Positions 34,291 to 46,626 of a stretch of 64,000 bases of DNA are shown here, in pieces. Source of the stretch: Sciurus carolinensis (Eukaryota; Chordata; Mammalia; Rodentia; Sciuridae); assembly GCF_902686445.1 (NCBI RefSeq), contig NC_062232.1, positions 32,074,954 to 32,138,953 on the forward strand. Direction: 5' to 3'. The notes below the pieces were generated by a model, which did not search any database, was not told where the DNA came from, and was given only the letters and a program-made list of their open reading frames with translations. Position 1 is the stretch's first letter; each line of letters opens with the position of its first letter. Made by a program: the position numbers and the translations under genes.

Positions 34291-36080
34291 CAGGGTTCAC
34301 TTTTGGGGAAACAACTAAGAAAAGTATTGTTGACATTAACTGCTGCTGAGCATGGACCCGTGAGCCATAAAAAGTTGTGGTACAAAAATTCATTATTTAT
34401 CATGATTTATCATGTGAAGATAAATAGGGCATGCCAGTTTTTGGAATTATAGAAAGTGACCACAAATTAGTGATGTGATAAGGAACAGGATTTTGGAATA
34501 GTGACAGTAGCTTGAAACAAACAAACAAAATTCATATATACTAAAATATAGGAAGAAACAGTGACTGCACAGTAACATGCACAGCAACTCCTGTGCTCAC
34601 GGGCCATGAGTTTTATCATGTTGCAATATGAACAGCAAAGCATGTACAGTGTGCATGCTCAGCGGCCTGCACAACTGCATGGCGAGAAAAGCTGTTCAAG
34701 GCTTTTAGTTCAGTGTAAATTCATTCCACTAAAGGAAAATGCCATCCTAAACATTTTTTACTTGCAAAACAATCTTCAAGCTATAGAGCAATTTATTTCA
34801 CATGACATTTACAGAAAATCAACAGAAGTAGCTTTTATAACGTGTGAATCCACAAATCACGTTTCCTCACTATGGTTATGCATTGAAATCTCTTGAGGTC
34901 TCTTCTGGTGCTGCCCCTGGGAGAGAGCCTTTAGAGATGATTGTTTATGTTCACATAAGTATCCTTTTCTCAATGGAAAATTTATATTATTCCCTACTGG
35001 GGCACCACTGCTTTCTTCATTCCCAGGCCTACAAAGACAGTCATTGACAAGCACTGTTCCATTCTGCCTTAATGCTTCCATTGTCTCCAACATTTCATAT
35101 GGTGCTTTACTTGAAACAAACAACAAAATTGAAAATTGAAATTAGAAAAAGGAGAACTGAAGTGGATTCATGCTGTATTAATAGAATGTAATTGAACTGA
35201 TACAAAAATAATTGAAATATTGAAATAAGGGTGAGTTCAATGACTATGGTGATAACAGAATCCATTGAAATTCAGTGATGGCATTAGCACCCAACTTTAG
35301 CACATCATTATTTAAAATGGCCTTTTCCCCTTTCCACTCATTCCCTTCACTAAGTGAAGGGCAGAGGGTCCATAATGTCTGCTGGGTTCAGGGTAGTGTG
35401 GGGCTCCCACTTGGTGAAGTGTAATCACAGCATCGACCCTCCAGCCGGAGCTCTTGCATTGTACCATTTTGTGCTGGCCAGCAGAAGACAAATGGTAAGT
35501 AATCACTTTTATTGGCTTATTCAGAAATAATCATTGTATTTAATATTTAATTTATTATTATTTTTGTTTGACTAATTGAGCTTAGATCTTGGATCTGAAG
35601 GGTTTATAGATTTTGAACTAGGACACAATCCTGGCCAAAACGAGGAAAAACGAAAACATAATACAGGGGTAAGTTTTCAGAAGATTAAGGTGATATTAAA
35701 AGGGCAGAGGATGTGCTGTTGATGAAATCTAAGGGAACACAGAGTTTAGTTGTGATTGACAGTTTGTCTACAATAAGCAAGGCATTTGGATAATGCTCAA
35801 TATGAAAGATACCCCCAGAGACATTTTTATTCAAAGTCCACTAACTCAAAGAAAATCAGGATCTCGCCAGATTCTCACCCACCAGCTAAACTTTCTGATG
35901 TTATTAACAGCATTTAACACACAAAGCCATCCTATGCAAGTGAACTGAGACAGCTTGAGGTTTCTTTTGAAGAACTTGGTGGTAAGAATTACGCAGGAAC
36001 CTTCAAACTGGAACTAGAGGGGAGAAAAGTTTCATGGTAACCACAGAGACCTTCCAAAGAGGGTGGGTCTCATTAAATCA
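34291..36080. other. anonymous sequence
   Basis: About 1.8 kb with no gene or repeat that I recognise. Openings up to 96 codons (34606-34896 plus) show no domain. Confidence 0.45.
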
Positions 36081-36082
36081 GG

Positions 36083-36666
36083 ATTTTTTTTTATTGTGGT
36101 AAATTCACATAAAGAATTCATCACGTCAAACCAGGGCTGCTTCTTTCTTTTTACTGGTGCATTATAATTACTTGAAATAATGGGATTCATTGTGATATAT
36201 TCATTCATGCACAGCACATAATTTGGTCAATTTCATTGCCCAGTATCTCCCCTTTCCATTCCCTCCTCCCTTCCCACATCCCCATCCTCCTTTGGTCTCC
36301 CTTTTGTTTTCATGAAACCGTTTTTATTCCTTTTTTCTCTCTAGTTTTCACATATGGGAGAAAATATTAGACCCTCGACTTTCTGGTTCTGACTTATTTC
36401 ACTTAGCATGATGTTCTCCAGTTTCATCCATTTACCAGCAATGCCATAATTTCATTCTTCTTTAAGGCTGAGTAAAACTCCATTGAGTATATATATACCA
36501 CATTTTCTTTATTCAATCACTGGTTGATGGGCACCTTGAATGGTTCCATAACTCGGCTATTGTGAATTGTGCTGTTATAAAATTGGTAAGCATGTATCAC
36601 TATAGTATGCTGATTTTAGTTTAGTGTTTTTGTCTTTTTGGATAAATACTGAGGGATAGCTAAAGT
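36083..36666 (-). mobile_element. L1 3' end, minus strand
   Basis: Antisense L1: 'attcattgtgatatattcat' (36185, 3' UTR), pyrimidine-rich 3' UTR, 'atttcacttagcatgatgtt' (36396), 'ctgagtaaaactccattgag' (36470), 'gctattgtgaattgtgctg'. The ORF2 part is full of lesions. The first 40 bp ('attgtggtaaattcacataa') may be a separate, older L1M scrap. Confidence 0.88.
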
Positions 36667-37900
36667 AAGTCTTCAAAATCTTTTTTGTCATTGTTCCCTT
36701 TGGCACTATGGTAAAATCTTCAGACCTTTTCTCCTTTTCTCAGCATCGTATTTTCAGTTGCATAAAATAAAATGCATAGATTCTCAAAGGAAGTCAATTA
36801 CTTTGAAACGTTGTTATCAAAATTTTAAGAACCCACTATGTGAAACAGTGATATATATGCTTCTTAATGAATGTATTAACGACTAGATCTGGCAGGCAAG
36901 ACTAATAGCTAGCATAATTTTAAAGTGGTGATTAACACAGAAGATATTTTGATTTTGCAGCAACAATTGTTGAGGTGAATATATGCGTGACTTCTCTTGG
37001 TGCCAAGGGTCTCATATATTGGTTACAGTGATGTGGATTGTTGCCTTGATTCACAATAGAAGAAAATACTAAATTTTAGTTACAGGTTAGTAACTTGGCT
37101 TTTTCTATCTAAGTTTATGGATCCCCTGCTCTCTTAGCTCCAGATTAAGAATCTCTCCATAAAATACGAGCCTCTATTTTTTTCTAGTTAGGGTTAGAAG
37201 TAGATTCTTCTGCATAATAGAGGAAAGGTGAAGCAGTTGAAGGTGAAGCAGAAAGGTGAAGCTCAGCCTGCAATGGACAAGGTGAGGTCAATGCCACTGA
37301 GGTGGGCGAGGAGGCCACAGGACACTTTGAAGGTGATGATGTCTGCGCTAACTTAGAAAGTTGTTTTTAGCATATGATGTCAAAAACTTCTCTGCCTTCT
37401 GCTGAAATTTTCAGTAAAATCCAATATGTTCTGGAATACATTATAGGAGTGGATTTCCTATGGCTCCAGAGGAAGGATGTGATTCACATACTCAAGAAGC
37501 AAAACCTGCTAATCACCCTGGCGGCAGCACCATCCTTGAGAAACTTGGGCCCCTGTTGACCTAGCAACTTGGGTTGATCCAGACCCCCAAGAAAGAGAGG
37601 GCCCAGGTTATACTTGGTTTATCTGGAACAGATAAAATTACCGGAGGTGTGAGACGGATCCAGTGAGTCTCTGAGACTCAGTGCCCTCCCTCCTCCTTCA
37701 GCGAACATCTCAAGTCTGGAGGCAGCTGTTCTGTAGCGTAGTGGAGGGGTAGATACCAGGATTCTGGCTAACTGAGAAGCATCATCTTGCCTGCTTTGAT
37801 CCTATTCAGAAGTTACCACTGTTTGCGTATTGTTCCCTGTTACCATGTTTCAGAAATGTCTGGGTATAAGAAAGATGGTGACACCATAAACAAGGCAGTG
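36667..37900. other. anonymous sequence with a GC-richer patch
   Basis: No recognisable gene. From about 37240 to 37780 base composition is less AT-rich than around it, with several GA-rich phrases, and one 61-codon opening (37374-37559 plus). A decayed processed pseudogene is possible, but I could not identify a parent protein in any frame. Confidence 0.4.
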
Positions 37901-37904
37901 CCAT

Positions 37905-38150
37905 GAGCAAGTGGTAAGGTGTAATGGTCCTAGAGCTTACGCTGTGGAATCTGATCTGAGTTTGATCATTGGCCATGTTCCTCTGCAAGTAACAATTCTG
38001 TCCTGTGTAAAACTCAGGGTGGGGAGACAGCAATTCATAGAGCTTTGTGCGGATTAAACCCAATGACGTCTGTAAAGTCTTGTGGTTTGTTGTGCATAGT
38101 AGGGATTCAATAATGTAGCCATTATGATTATTGTTATTGTTGCATTGAGT
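37905..38150 (+). mobile_element. MIR SINE, plus strand
   Basis: MIR order is visible: 'gagcttacgctgtggaatct' (5' core), 'gtgcggattaaaccca', 'gcatagtagggattcaataa', 'gttattgttgca'. Confidence 0.75.
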
Positions 38151-38342
38151 TTTCCCTCATAGGAGAGGTTAGTCCTAGATTTTTGTTTAATCTTAGTAAA
38201 AGCTCAAAAAATTCTCACATAAAGATTTTAAATGTTTACAGTAATGCCTTCTCTCTACTTCTTTATCTATGTATATCACTATGGTTTCACTTCCTCATCT
38301 CATTTCTCCTCTTCACTGTCCTTTGGAGAATGACGAAGCTTA

Positions 38343-38559
38343 AATTGTTTTATGTTTTTGTTTTTGGTATCAGGAATTGAACCCAGGGGCCTTAACCACT
38401 CAGCAACATCCCCAGTTTTTTTATATTTTATTTAGAGACAGGGTTTCATTGAGTTGCTTATGGCCTCACTAAGTTGCTGAGGCTGGCTTTGAACTCACCA
38501 TCCTCCTGCCTCAGCCTCCAGAGCTGATGGTATTACAAGTATGCACCACTGCACCTGGC
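38343..38559 (-). mobile_element. B1-dID SINE, minus strand
   Basis: Antisense ID unit ('gaattgaacccaggggcctt', 'cagcaacatccccag'), linker, and B1 unit ('ctaagttgctgaggctggct', 'accatcctcctgcctcagcc', 'gcaccactgcacctggct'). Probable imperfect target-site pair tgacgaagctta (38331-38342) and tgacaaaggtta (38560-38571). Confidence 0.93.
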
Positions 38560-38678
38560 TGACAAAGGTTATATTTTTTCAGAAGAATATAATGTTGTTA
38601 GAGAAGGTGTCTTTATTCTTTGTCCCCCCTTTCTACTACTGTAAATACATGCAAATATGTGTATATGCACATACAAAT

Positions 38679-38785
38679 AAATGTATTTGGCACACACAGA
38701 CTCATGCACACACCACACACCACACACACATGCATGTGTGCCTGTATGCACATGTGTGTGCACATGTGTGCATGTGTACACACAC
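38679..38785. repeat. CA/TG-rich simple repeat with inverted halves
   Basis: A cryptic (CA)n half (38690-38735) is followed by a (TG)n/(CATG)n half (38730-38775), so the strand is partly self-complementary. Overlapping openings of up to 113 codons across it are artefacts. Confidence 0.9.
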
Positions 38786-39765
38786 TATTCTCTTTCTTCC
38801 TGCAGTAAAAGAATCAAATCCAGGCCTCCTGCCTGGAACTGCAGAACATTACCGTCAGGCTGGTCCATTAAATATCATTTGAAAGTCAATTTTATCCCAG
38901 AGTGGTAAGTAGTATGCGTGCTTATGTCTTCATCTACCTTAATTAGGAAAAGCAATTTGCTGCACATTTCTTTTAAAAAGAGGGGGAAAAAGCTGATCAA
39001 ATTTGAGCTCCTGATAGATTGAAATGCAGCCTATGTTGTAGTGGTGGTACAAAGATGTGAAACCACTTCCCACATCTAAATTATGGCTTGGTCTAAAAAC
39101 AGTCCAGCCTTATGACTCGCATGTTTTCTAAGTAACTTGTGCAATTACCCATAATTATGGAAATAGGGGCCGTCTCCTGAAAGCTAGCCCCTCCTCATTT
39201 TGTTTCTCAAACCCAGAATAGAAAACTCCATTTTGAGTCTATCATTGAAGACATTTCCGTCTCCATCATATTTTCTGTGATTCCATACCATTAACAATAT
39301 CAAGACCATTTTCCCCATCTCCTTTTGCCACAATGGTTGGAGTGACTGGGAAGCTACAGCTCTGTTGAACGCAGGTCTCTGCTTTTCTTATTTGTTTCTT
39401 TTAACTAGGCCAGACCAATTTGAACTCACATGGCTGCCTCTGACTTGAGTCCTACTGATACTCAGGCAGAGTGCCCATGGCAACTTAGCTGGCTCTCTGA
39501 CGGACTTGGGGTGTCTGGAGGGATACAGGAACAAACCAGATGGGTCTCTGTGCTTGAAGAACAAGAAGCCTCCTATGGAGGCACAAGCCCCGTGAGAAGG
39601 CTGAGCCAGAGAGGAAGTAGCCAGGCCTAAGGAATATGATCTGGTAAGAGAGTTTTGAACCTTAGAAGGGATATGTGATAATAAGTATATGCCTTATGGT
39701 CATTGGCACTCTAAACTGACCCCTGTGCTGTATCTTAACTCATGCTGCGTTCTGATGAGAGATGA
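38786..39765. other. anonymous sequence
   Basis: No recognised gene or repeat. Confidence 0.45.
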
Positions 39766-39769
39766 CTTC

Positions 39770-40000
39770 TCATTTTTGCCCACCCTCTGTATTCCATTTC
39801 CTGTGCCACAGCCAAAGCTCTTTTCAAATCATAAATCAAATCACTCCTCTGCTTAAAAACCTCTATGGATTCCCACTTCTCTTAGAAGCCAATGAAACTC
39901 CCCTTCTGAGAGTCTGCTTCTCCCATCTCATCTTATACTTTTCTCCTCTTTGCTTTGGTTTTCAACCACAGGATCTGCCTTTGTTTGGTTTCCCTTTCAG
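39770..40000 (+). mobile_element. L2 fragment, plus strand
   Basis: L2 in sense: 'caaatcataaatcaaatcac' and 'ctcctctgcttaaaaacctc', followed by 'tatggattcccacttctctt', correspond to the well-known L2 segment encoding the region before the 3' UTR. The following stretch to about 40460 may be more of the same copy. Confidence 0.75.
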
Positions 40001-40464
40001 AAGAATCTGAGACCAGGGTGTGGTGTGGGTTCTGTATGTTGGAATATAGAACTGCTCTAAGTCTTACAGAAATAAGGGAGTTTGATATAGGAATCGGAGC
40101 TTATGTAAATACAGGTGGACATAAGGGAGTGCAGGTCAAAGAGATAGAAGCTGGAAGGTTAGGTAAATAGCCACTGATGGCCTCAGTCTGGCCTGGAACA
40201 AAGCATAGAATGGTTGGTTCTCAAAACTTCTCTGGGAAATTATGTCACATCTGGTCTCCATACTTCCTCAGAATAATGGCCTCCTGGCCACTCCTAACTT
40301 CTACCTTTCCAGCTTTGCTTAGGTTCCTCTCTCTAGAAAATTCCAATTTGTAACTAGATAGGCAAAATGGGTTGACAGCTGCATTCAGCTCTTTGTTGCA
40401 GCCATGCTTGGATCACAAAAGAGGCTGCATGGATATGAGGTGCTTGACACAGGGATACTGCCTT

Positions 40465-41403
40465 TGATGGTTATTTTTAGATGTCAACTTGACTGGATTC
40501 AAGAGTACCTAGAAACTTGTTAAAGCATTGTTTTGGGTGTGTCTGTGAGGATGTTTCCAGAAGAGATTAGTGTATGAGTCTGAGTGGACTAGGTGGGGAA
40601 GTTCTGCCCTCATTGTGGGCAGGCATCATCCAATCAGCCAGGGTCCCAGAGAGAACAATAGCAGAGAAAAGGCAAAAATGTCTTTTTTAGTCAACTTTTT
40701 TGCTACTGCAACTAAAAGACCCGATCAGCACCACTATACAGGAGGAAAGGTTTATTTGGGGGCCCATGGTTTCAGAGGTCTATCATGGACAACTGACTCC
40801 ATTCCTCAGGGTTCAAGTGAGACACAAAATGTATACCCCATAGCCACGCCCCCAATTCCCACCTCCTCCAGCCACACTCTACCTGCCTCCAGTTACCTCT
40901 CAGTTAATCCCATCAGGGATTAAGTCACTGATTGGGTTGAGACTCTCACAATCTGATCATTTCTCCTCTGAACCTTCTTGCATTGTCTCACATATGAACT
41001 TTTGGAGGACACCTCACATCCAAACCATAACAATGCCTTTCCCCTAAGCAAGGGTACACTCTTCCTCTTTTGGCCTTGGACATCAGAACTCCAGGATGCC
41101 TGGCTTTTGGACTCCAATACTTATTTAAGTGATCTCTTGGTTTCTAAAGTTTTGGCCTTGGACTGAGAGTTACACCATTGGACTGACATCATTGGTTGTC
41201 CCAGTTTCTGCGGTTTTTGGACTTGGAGTGAGCAATGCTACCACATGCCAGGGCTTCCAGTTTACAGATGATCTATTTTGAGAATCCTCAACCTCTATAA
41301 TCACATGAGCTAATTCCCCTAATAAATCTCCTCTTTTCTCTTTATCTCTGCCCTGCCCCCTCTTTCCTATTGGTTCTGTCTCTATAGAGAACCCTGACTA
41401 ACA
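40465..41403 (+). mobile_element. MLT2-type ERVL LTR, plus strand, split by another LTR
   Basis: LTR of an ERV-L endogenous retrovirus. 5' blocks: 'tgatggttatttttagatgt', 'caacttgactgg', 'ttgggtgtgtctgtgaggat', 'gggcaggcatcatccaatca'. 3' blocks after the insertion: 'ttggactgagagttacacca', 'cctctataatcacatgagct', 'aattcccctaataaatctcc' (poly(A) signal), 'tattggttctgtctctatag' and 'agaaccctgactaaca'. No internal retroviral genes follow. Confidence 0.85.
40679..41032 (-). mobile_element. MaLR-type LTR, minus strand, inside the MLT2 LTR
   Basis: Antisense LTR: 'gcaactaaaagacccgatca', 'gaaaggtttatttggggg', 'agccacgcccccaattccca', 'acctctcagttaatcccatc', 'aaccttcttgcattgtctca', 'acacctcacatccaaaccat'. 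The same family appears in sense at 44548-45065 and 47871-48346. Flanking MLT2 sequence continues on both sides, so this inserted later. Confidence 0.85.
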
Positions 41404-41495
41404 TCCTGCCCAGATTTCCATTTCTCTGATCCAAACACTGGAATAGTGCCTGGCATACCATAGATGCTCAATAAGTGTTTGCTGAATGACTGAGT
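41404..41495 (+). mobile_element. L2 3' end, plus strand
   Basis: 'ggaatagtgcctggcatacc' followed by 'atagatgctcaataagtgtt' and 'tgctgaatgactgag' is the L2 3' terminus in sense. It may be the end of the L2 at 39770, split by the MLT2 LTR. Confidence 0.8.
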
Positions 41496-42450
41496 CACAA
41501 AAGGGCTATAAGTAAAACTAACAGTTATGTTGTTCATTTAGGGAACCCACAAGCATACAAAGCATATTGCTATGCGACCCCTTCAAACAGAGGGTATCTC
41601 AGAAATCTGAGAGGGCTTCTCTCAGTGATTCCACACAGCTGAGCTCTGTAAGCTCTTCAAGTTTCCAGGCTTTAATGGTGTTGCTCAGTGGAAAGTAATA
41701 GAACAAATATGGCTCCCAGTGAGGGGTGGTGGATAGATACAGAGATATCAGAGCAAACTTGTTCATGAGCATGTGTGAAACACCACTGGAGTCTCCTAGA
41801 ACTACTATAGATAGATGCAGGGGTGAGTGGAACATCTGCTATTATTTGTGACATAAGTCCACCAGGACCACTGGTTTGGGCAGGGAAAACTCATGTAATA
41901 ACTGTATGTGTGAGAAAATGTGGGGTGAACATAGCACCCAGGGATAGGGCACATTGCTTAAAAGTTCATAAACTCCTTGAATAGGTTGACTACCTATGGG
42001 ATTCCATTAATTAGTGAGAAATTGTACTGGCTAGGAGAAGGAAGGAGGGCATGTGTTTATTTTAACAGTGTTGTTTCTGCATCTCTTGATAATGTGGCCG
42101 TGGAAGACAGCATGAATCCAGAGGCCTAGGGCCTGAAAGAAATCAAGTGATGGAAAGATGAATTAGAATTTAAATCAAACAAGCAAACCAAAGCACGAGT
42201 GGCGTACAGGGCAGAGCATTAAAAACCCCTGTACCTCTGTGCAGTAAGTATGAGCCTGCTGAGGTCTGGGATTAGTTGATAAGATAGATAAGTGTTGTTC
42301 CATGAATTCCATAATGGAAATAGATGCTGTCCCAGAAGTTATTTTGATAAGATGTTTATAAACATCTATGTAGTATACAGGTAGTTTTATTCTCAGCTTT
42401 TATTTGAGTCCTCTTGGGCATGAAGATAGCTCTGCATAACATTGAACATG
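41496..42450. other. anonymous sequence
   Basis: No gene or repeat recognised. Confidence 0.45.
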
Positions 42451-42529
42451 CTATTTCTATGTTTATTTACTCAACAAATATTTATTGAGACCTTATTATG
42501 TGCCAGGTAATGAGCTAATATGTATTTAT

Positions 42530-43018
42530 TTAAAAGAAATGAAAGCATTGTTGCACACAAGGACTTGTATATACCTGTTTATAGCAGCTTTGCTCATCAG
42601 AGACACAAACAACCCAAATGTCCATCAACTGGAGAATGAATCAACTAGCTGTGATACATCCTTATAATGGAACACTACCTAGAACCAAAAAGGAACAAAT
42701 TATTGATAAATGTAATCACATGGATGAAAATACTTAAAAAGTATGCTAAATGAAAAAAGGCAGACATAATATACATATTGTATTATTTCATTTATGGGAC
42801 ATCATCCTGAAAAAGGCAATATTACAGTGACAGAAAGCAGATCAGTGGTCTCCAGTGGCTATAGGGAATTGGCCACAGAGAGGCACAGAGTAACTTTTGG
42901 GATGTCAGAAATGTTTTATATCTTGATTTATTATGGCTATATGAGTGAATACACTATGCCTTAAAGGACTGAGTATAACTCTATGTACCTTAAGAAACCT
43001 AACTTTAAAAAATTGAAC
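42530..43018 (+). mobile_element. L1M fragment, plus strand, inside the L2
   Basis: Old L1 ORF2 C-terminus and 3' UTR: 'tttatagcagctttgctcat', 'acccaaatgtccatcaactg', 'ggacatcatcctgaaaaagg', 'gcagatcagtggtctccagt', ending 'ctaactttaaaaaattg'. Confidence 0.82.
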
Positions 43019-43049
43019 AGTTTATACTGTAGTCAAGGAACAGATTTTA

Positions 43050-43545
43050 GTGACTCTATATATATCAGGTGAAGCATACACACTTGTGCCCCACAACACT
43101 TCCCTTCAGGCATTTATAACTTTACCTGCTGCTCCAGGGGAGATTGGCCTCCAAACTCATGCTCACTTCATGTTCAAGACGCCTCTCTTCAAGTGCACAA
43201 TTCATACTTTTTCACTTTCTGCTCTGGGGCTTCTCCAAAACCTTGGGTCTGTTCAACCCACAGATAAGTGTGTTCTGGATATGTGGATGTGTTAACTATC
43301 ATGGCACTTTGGGTCAAAAGTTCTAGAAACATTCTGTATGCTTTACAGGAGGTCTCAGTGGAACAGAGTGCATGTGGCCCAAGTGGCAATCTTATTAAAT
43401 CACCCTTATATTATCTTTAATTCCTTCCCTGTTCCTCTCCCCATATCCTCACTTCTGCTACATGGATTATCTCCCCAAATAAACAAACCACACTGTATCC
43501 CTTGTCTCAGGTTCTATTTTAAGGGAACCCAAACTGAGATATAAT
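43050..43545 (+). mobile_element. probable ERVL-type LTR, plus strand
   Basis: The 3' end 'cttgtctcaggttctatttt' then 'aagggaacccaaactgagat' with the upstream 'ccccaaataaacaaaccaca' (poly(A) signal) is typical of an ancient ERVL LTR. The 5' limit is unclear. It lies between the L1M and the resumption of the L2. Confidence 0.55.
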
Positions 43546-44547
43546 GTAATTTCAGATGACAGGGAAAAATTAAATGAAGGGGTTAAAGAGATATGAGTGC
43601 TGTCACAGAAAAGGTCAGGGAAGATTTTGATGAAATGGGAAACTCTGAGTAGAAACCTGAGTTCAGCAAAAGAATGGGCCATGTGGCTATTTAGGGGAAG
43701 AGTATTTGGGGCTGAGAAAACAGTAAGCCTAAATATGGAACGTTCTAGAAATGACAAGGAGTTCACCGTAACTAGAGCTAGTGAGCAATGATTAGACCTA
43801 GAGGTAGTAGGGTAATGTCATGTAGGATCTCATAAGTCACAGAAAGGACATTGAACTTCTTTTGAATGAGCTTCAAACAATAGGGGATTTGAACAGAGAT
43901 TTTTAAAAGAAATATGTGGCTCTTGTGTCAAGAGGAGATTGTAGTGGCAGTGGTGGAAGTAAGGAAGTAGGGAGAATAGCCAGAGCCTATTACAATAGTG
44001 TTGGGAAAAAAAAGATGGTGGGGAAGATGGTGGGTTGAGTTCTGGCGATAGTGGTAATTTTTTCTCAGAAGTGGTTAGATGTTAAATATACTTTACAGTT
44101 ATAACTGACAGAATTTGCTAATCATAAGAATAAGGAGAAGATTCAGGATTAACCTCCCAAATTTTGTCCAGAGCTATTTGGAGAATGGTACTATTTATTG
44201 AAGTGGGAAGATCCCAGGAGGAACAGACTTGGGCAAGGGAGTAAAGATTCATGTTTAAAGACAAGTTAAGTTTGAGGAGCCTAATCTATATCTCAGTAGA
44301 GATGTTGAATCAATTGTGTATAGTCTGGAGGTCAGGAGAGTTGTCAAGGCTGGAGAGGAATTTGGGAGCTGTGGCACATGGATGATATTGAAAGTTGGGA
44401 AATCCAAAATGAGATCAACTAGGAAGTGTAAGCATAGACAGAGAAAGAAGTCCAAGGACTGAATGCTACTTTACTCCAACATTTAGAGGTCAGGAAGATG
44501 AGAGGTAACCAGCAAATATTGAGAAGTAACATCAACATGGGTAGTAA

Positions 44548-45065
44548 GATATTATGGTGTACATCTAGATTATCTCCCAAAGGCTCATGTGTTGAAAAGT
44601 TGGTCTCTAAGGCAGCTGTGTTCAGAGGTGGGGTTTTTGGGAAATGATTGTGATTATTAGTGAGGGTTCTAACCCCATCAGTGAATTAATCCATTAAGTG
44701 AATAATGAAGTGAACTATTGGGAAATGGTGAGAACTGTAGGAGGAAGTGGGTCACTAGAGCCCATTTAGAGTAAACAGGTCACTGGAGGTGTGTCCTAAC
44801 AAGATATATCTTGTCCTCAGACCCTTCCTTGCTCTCTCCCTTTCTCTTTCTCTCTCTCTCTGCTTCCTGGCTGCCATGAGGTGAGCAGTTCTCCTCCACT
44901 ATGACCTTCTACCATGTTGTTTCTGCCCCACAACAGGCCTAAAAGCAATGGAACCAGCTTACCATGGACTGAAACCTACAACATTGTGAGCCAAAATACA
45001 TTTTGCCTCCCTTCAGTTGCTTTTCTCAATCATTTTGTCACTGACACAAAAAACTGCGAACTACA
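44548..45065 (+). mobile_element. MaLR-type LTR, plus strand, inside the L2
   Basis: Sense LTR of the same family as 47871-48346: 'tctcccaaaggctcatgtgt', 'tggtctctaaggcagctgtg', 'ccatcagtgaattaatcca', a CT-rich run near 44840-44862, 'gaccttctaccatgttgttt', 'atggactgaaacctacaaca', 'gtgagccaaaatacattttg', ending 'actgcgaactaca'. No internal region. Confidence 0.85.
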
Positions 45066-46390
45066 GAGGAGATCCCCAGGGGGGAGGTATTTGCAAAGTC
45101 TGGAGAAGGAAAGGTTTCCACAATGAGTGATGGTGCCAATGGGTCAAGTTAGGGTGATTTCTGAAATTTGGTCTAGGGTTTAATTGTAGGGGTCATTGGT
45201 GATGTTAGGAGAGCAGTTTCACTGGGATGGTGAGGATGAAAGCCTTATTAGAGTATTCAAGGAAGAGAAGGAAGAAAACAGAGAAAGAAGGGAGAAATAA
45301 CTCTTGAGTTTTGCTGTTGTGGGGAGTGGAGAAACAAGACAGTACATGGAGAAAAATGTGTGATCAAGAGCTTTTTGTTTAGATTCATGATATAGAAGAT
45401 GGTGGAGATGTTTTAGTGGGTAGGCTAACTTAATGAGGCAGGAGGGTGTAGGAGGGAAGTCTTGAGTGTTGTGAGAAGATAGGATTGAGAGAGCATTCAG
45501 CTTTGGCTTATAAAAGAGCATGAACAATTCATCTTATATGACAGGAGAGAACATGGAATATATGATCACAGAGTGAGAGAGACTGGGTCATTTGCTGGGG
45601 GATTATGGAAGTTGTTTTCTGATTGCTTCCATTTTCAGAGTGAAATAAGCATGATCATCAGTCGAGAGGGAGGATAAAGGGAGTATTAGCAATTTGCAGA
45701 GGGACGAGAATGGGGGAAAGAATTGTTTTAGAGATTGAGAACATAGACTGATCAAGAAAGTACTGAAGAACTCGAAAGACCTATGTGAATTTCATGGTCA
45801 TGAGCGAGACCAGTCCACCAGAGAGCTGCCTCATCTCCTTGAGTGCAGGTGCCAAGGAAGTGGAGAGGTGGATTTAAACAGCATTGAGGTATGAAGTGAA
45901 GGGAAAAGGTGAAGGATTTCCAGTAGTTGGAGTGATGGGAATAGGAGCAAGTATTATGATGGGATCCAAACTAGGTAAGGAGGGAAGAAAGGCGACCAGG
46001 GGGATTAAGATCAATAAAAGCTGGTAGGATCAGTGAAAAAGAACTACCCAAAAGATCCAAGAATCATTGGAATTGGGTAAAGGAAACTCATGTGAAACTG
46101 TAGGAGGTGGTAGTTGGAAAATGGAACACTTAAACTTGAGATTATGTTAGGGATGCAGTGAATGGTAATGACAAAATCTATGGCGTGACCACTGGAATGA
46201 ATGACTGAGGTAGGGCAGAGACCTACCAATCATTGGAGGAGAAAAGGTCAAGATCTGAGAAGCTAGAGAGTTGGAAGGACCAACTATGTTAGATATCAAA
46301 ATTATTAAGAATCCTGACAGTGATGGAGGGAGAGGTGAGGCAGGTGCTTAAATCTTTAAAAATGAGAAGTGGGCAAATGGGAGATGTGTA

Positions 46391-46626
46391 ACTGGAAGCA
46401 ATGAGGTGTTTGTGTGCTCCACCTGTGCTGTTCACTCTTTTAATGGCTACATATTGTTCCTGTTCAACTCCTTTCCACCCTGTTTCCAACTACGTTATGC
46501 ACTCATGGAAGGAAGAGTCTATATTTTCTTCTTGTAGCTAAGTGAGTGCTTAACCTAGAAGTGTTGGTTACTGATTGACAGAGAAAGCAGAGCCTTCTTT
46601 CCTCTGTTCTTTTTCCAGAATTTCTA
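46391..46626. other. anonymous sequence
   Basis: Short unassigned interval between the L2 and an L1M. Confidence 0.4.

Larger units (their letters stand above)
42455..46390 (-). mobile_element. long L2 LINE, minus strand, broken by three insertions
   Basis: Antisense L2. The 3' terminus at 42466-42520 ('atttattgagaccttattat', 'gtgccaggtaatgag') continues at 43560 ('ggtcagggaagattttgatg', 'tcatgtaggatctcataag', 'gcctattacaatagtg', 'gacaagttaagtttgaggag', 'caacatttagaggtcagg'). After the LTR it runs on as 'gtcattggtgatgttaggag', 'tgaaagccttattagag', towards 46390. In sense this would be the reverse-transcriptase part of L2 ORF2, but stops and indels abolish it. The part beyond about 45700 is less certain. 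Confidence 0.75.

Noticed and set aside
38541..38908. Histidine/threonine/cysteine-rich frames
   Set aside because: Products of the CA/TG simple repeat at 38679-38785.
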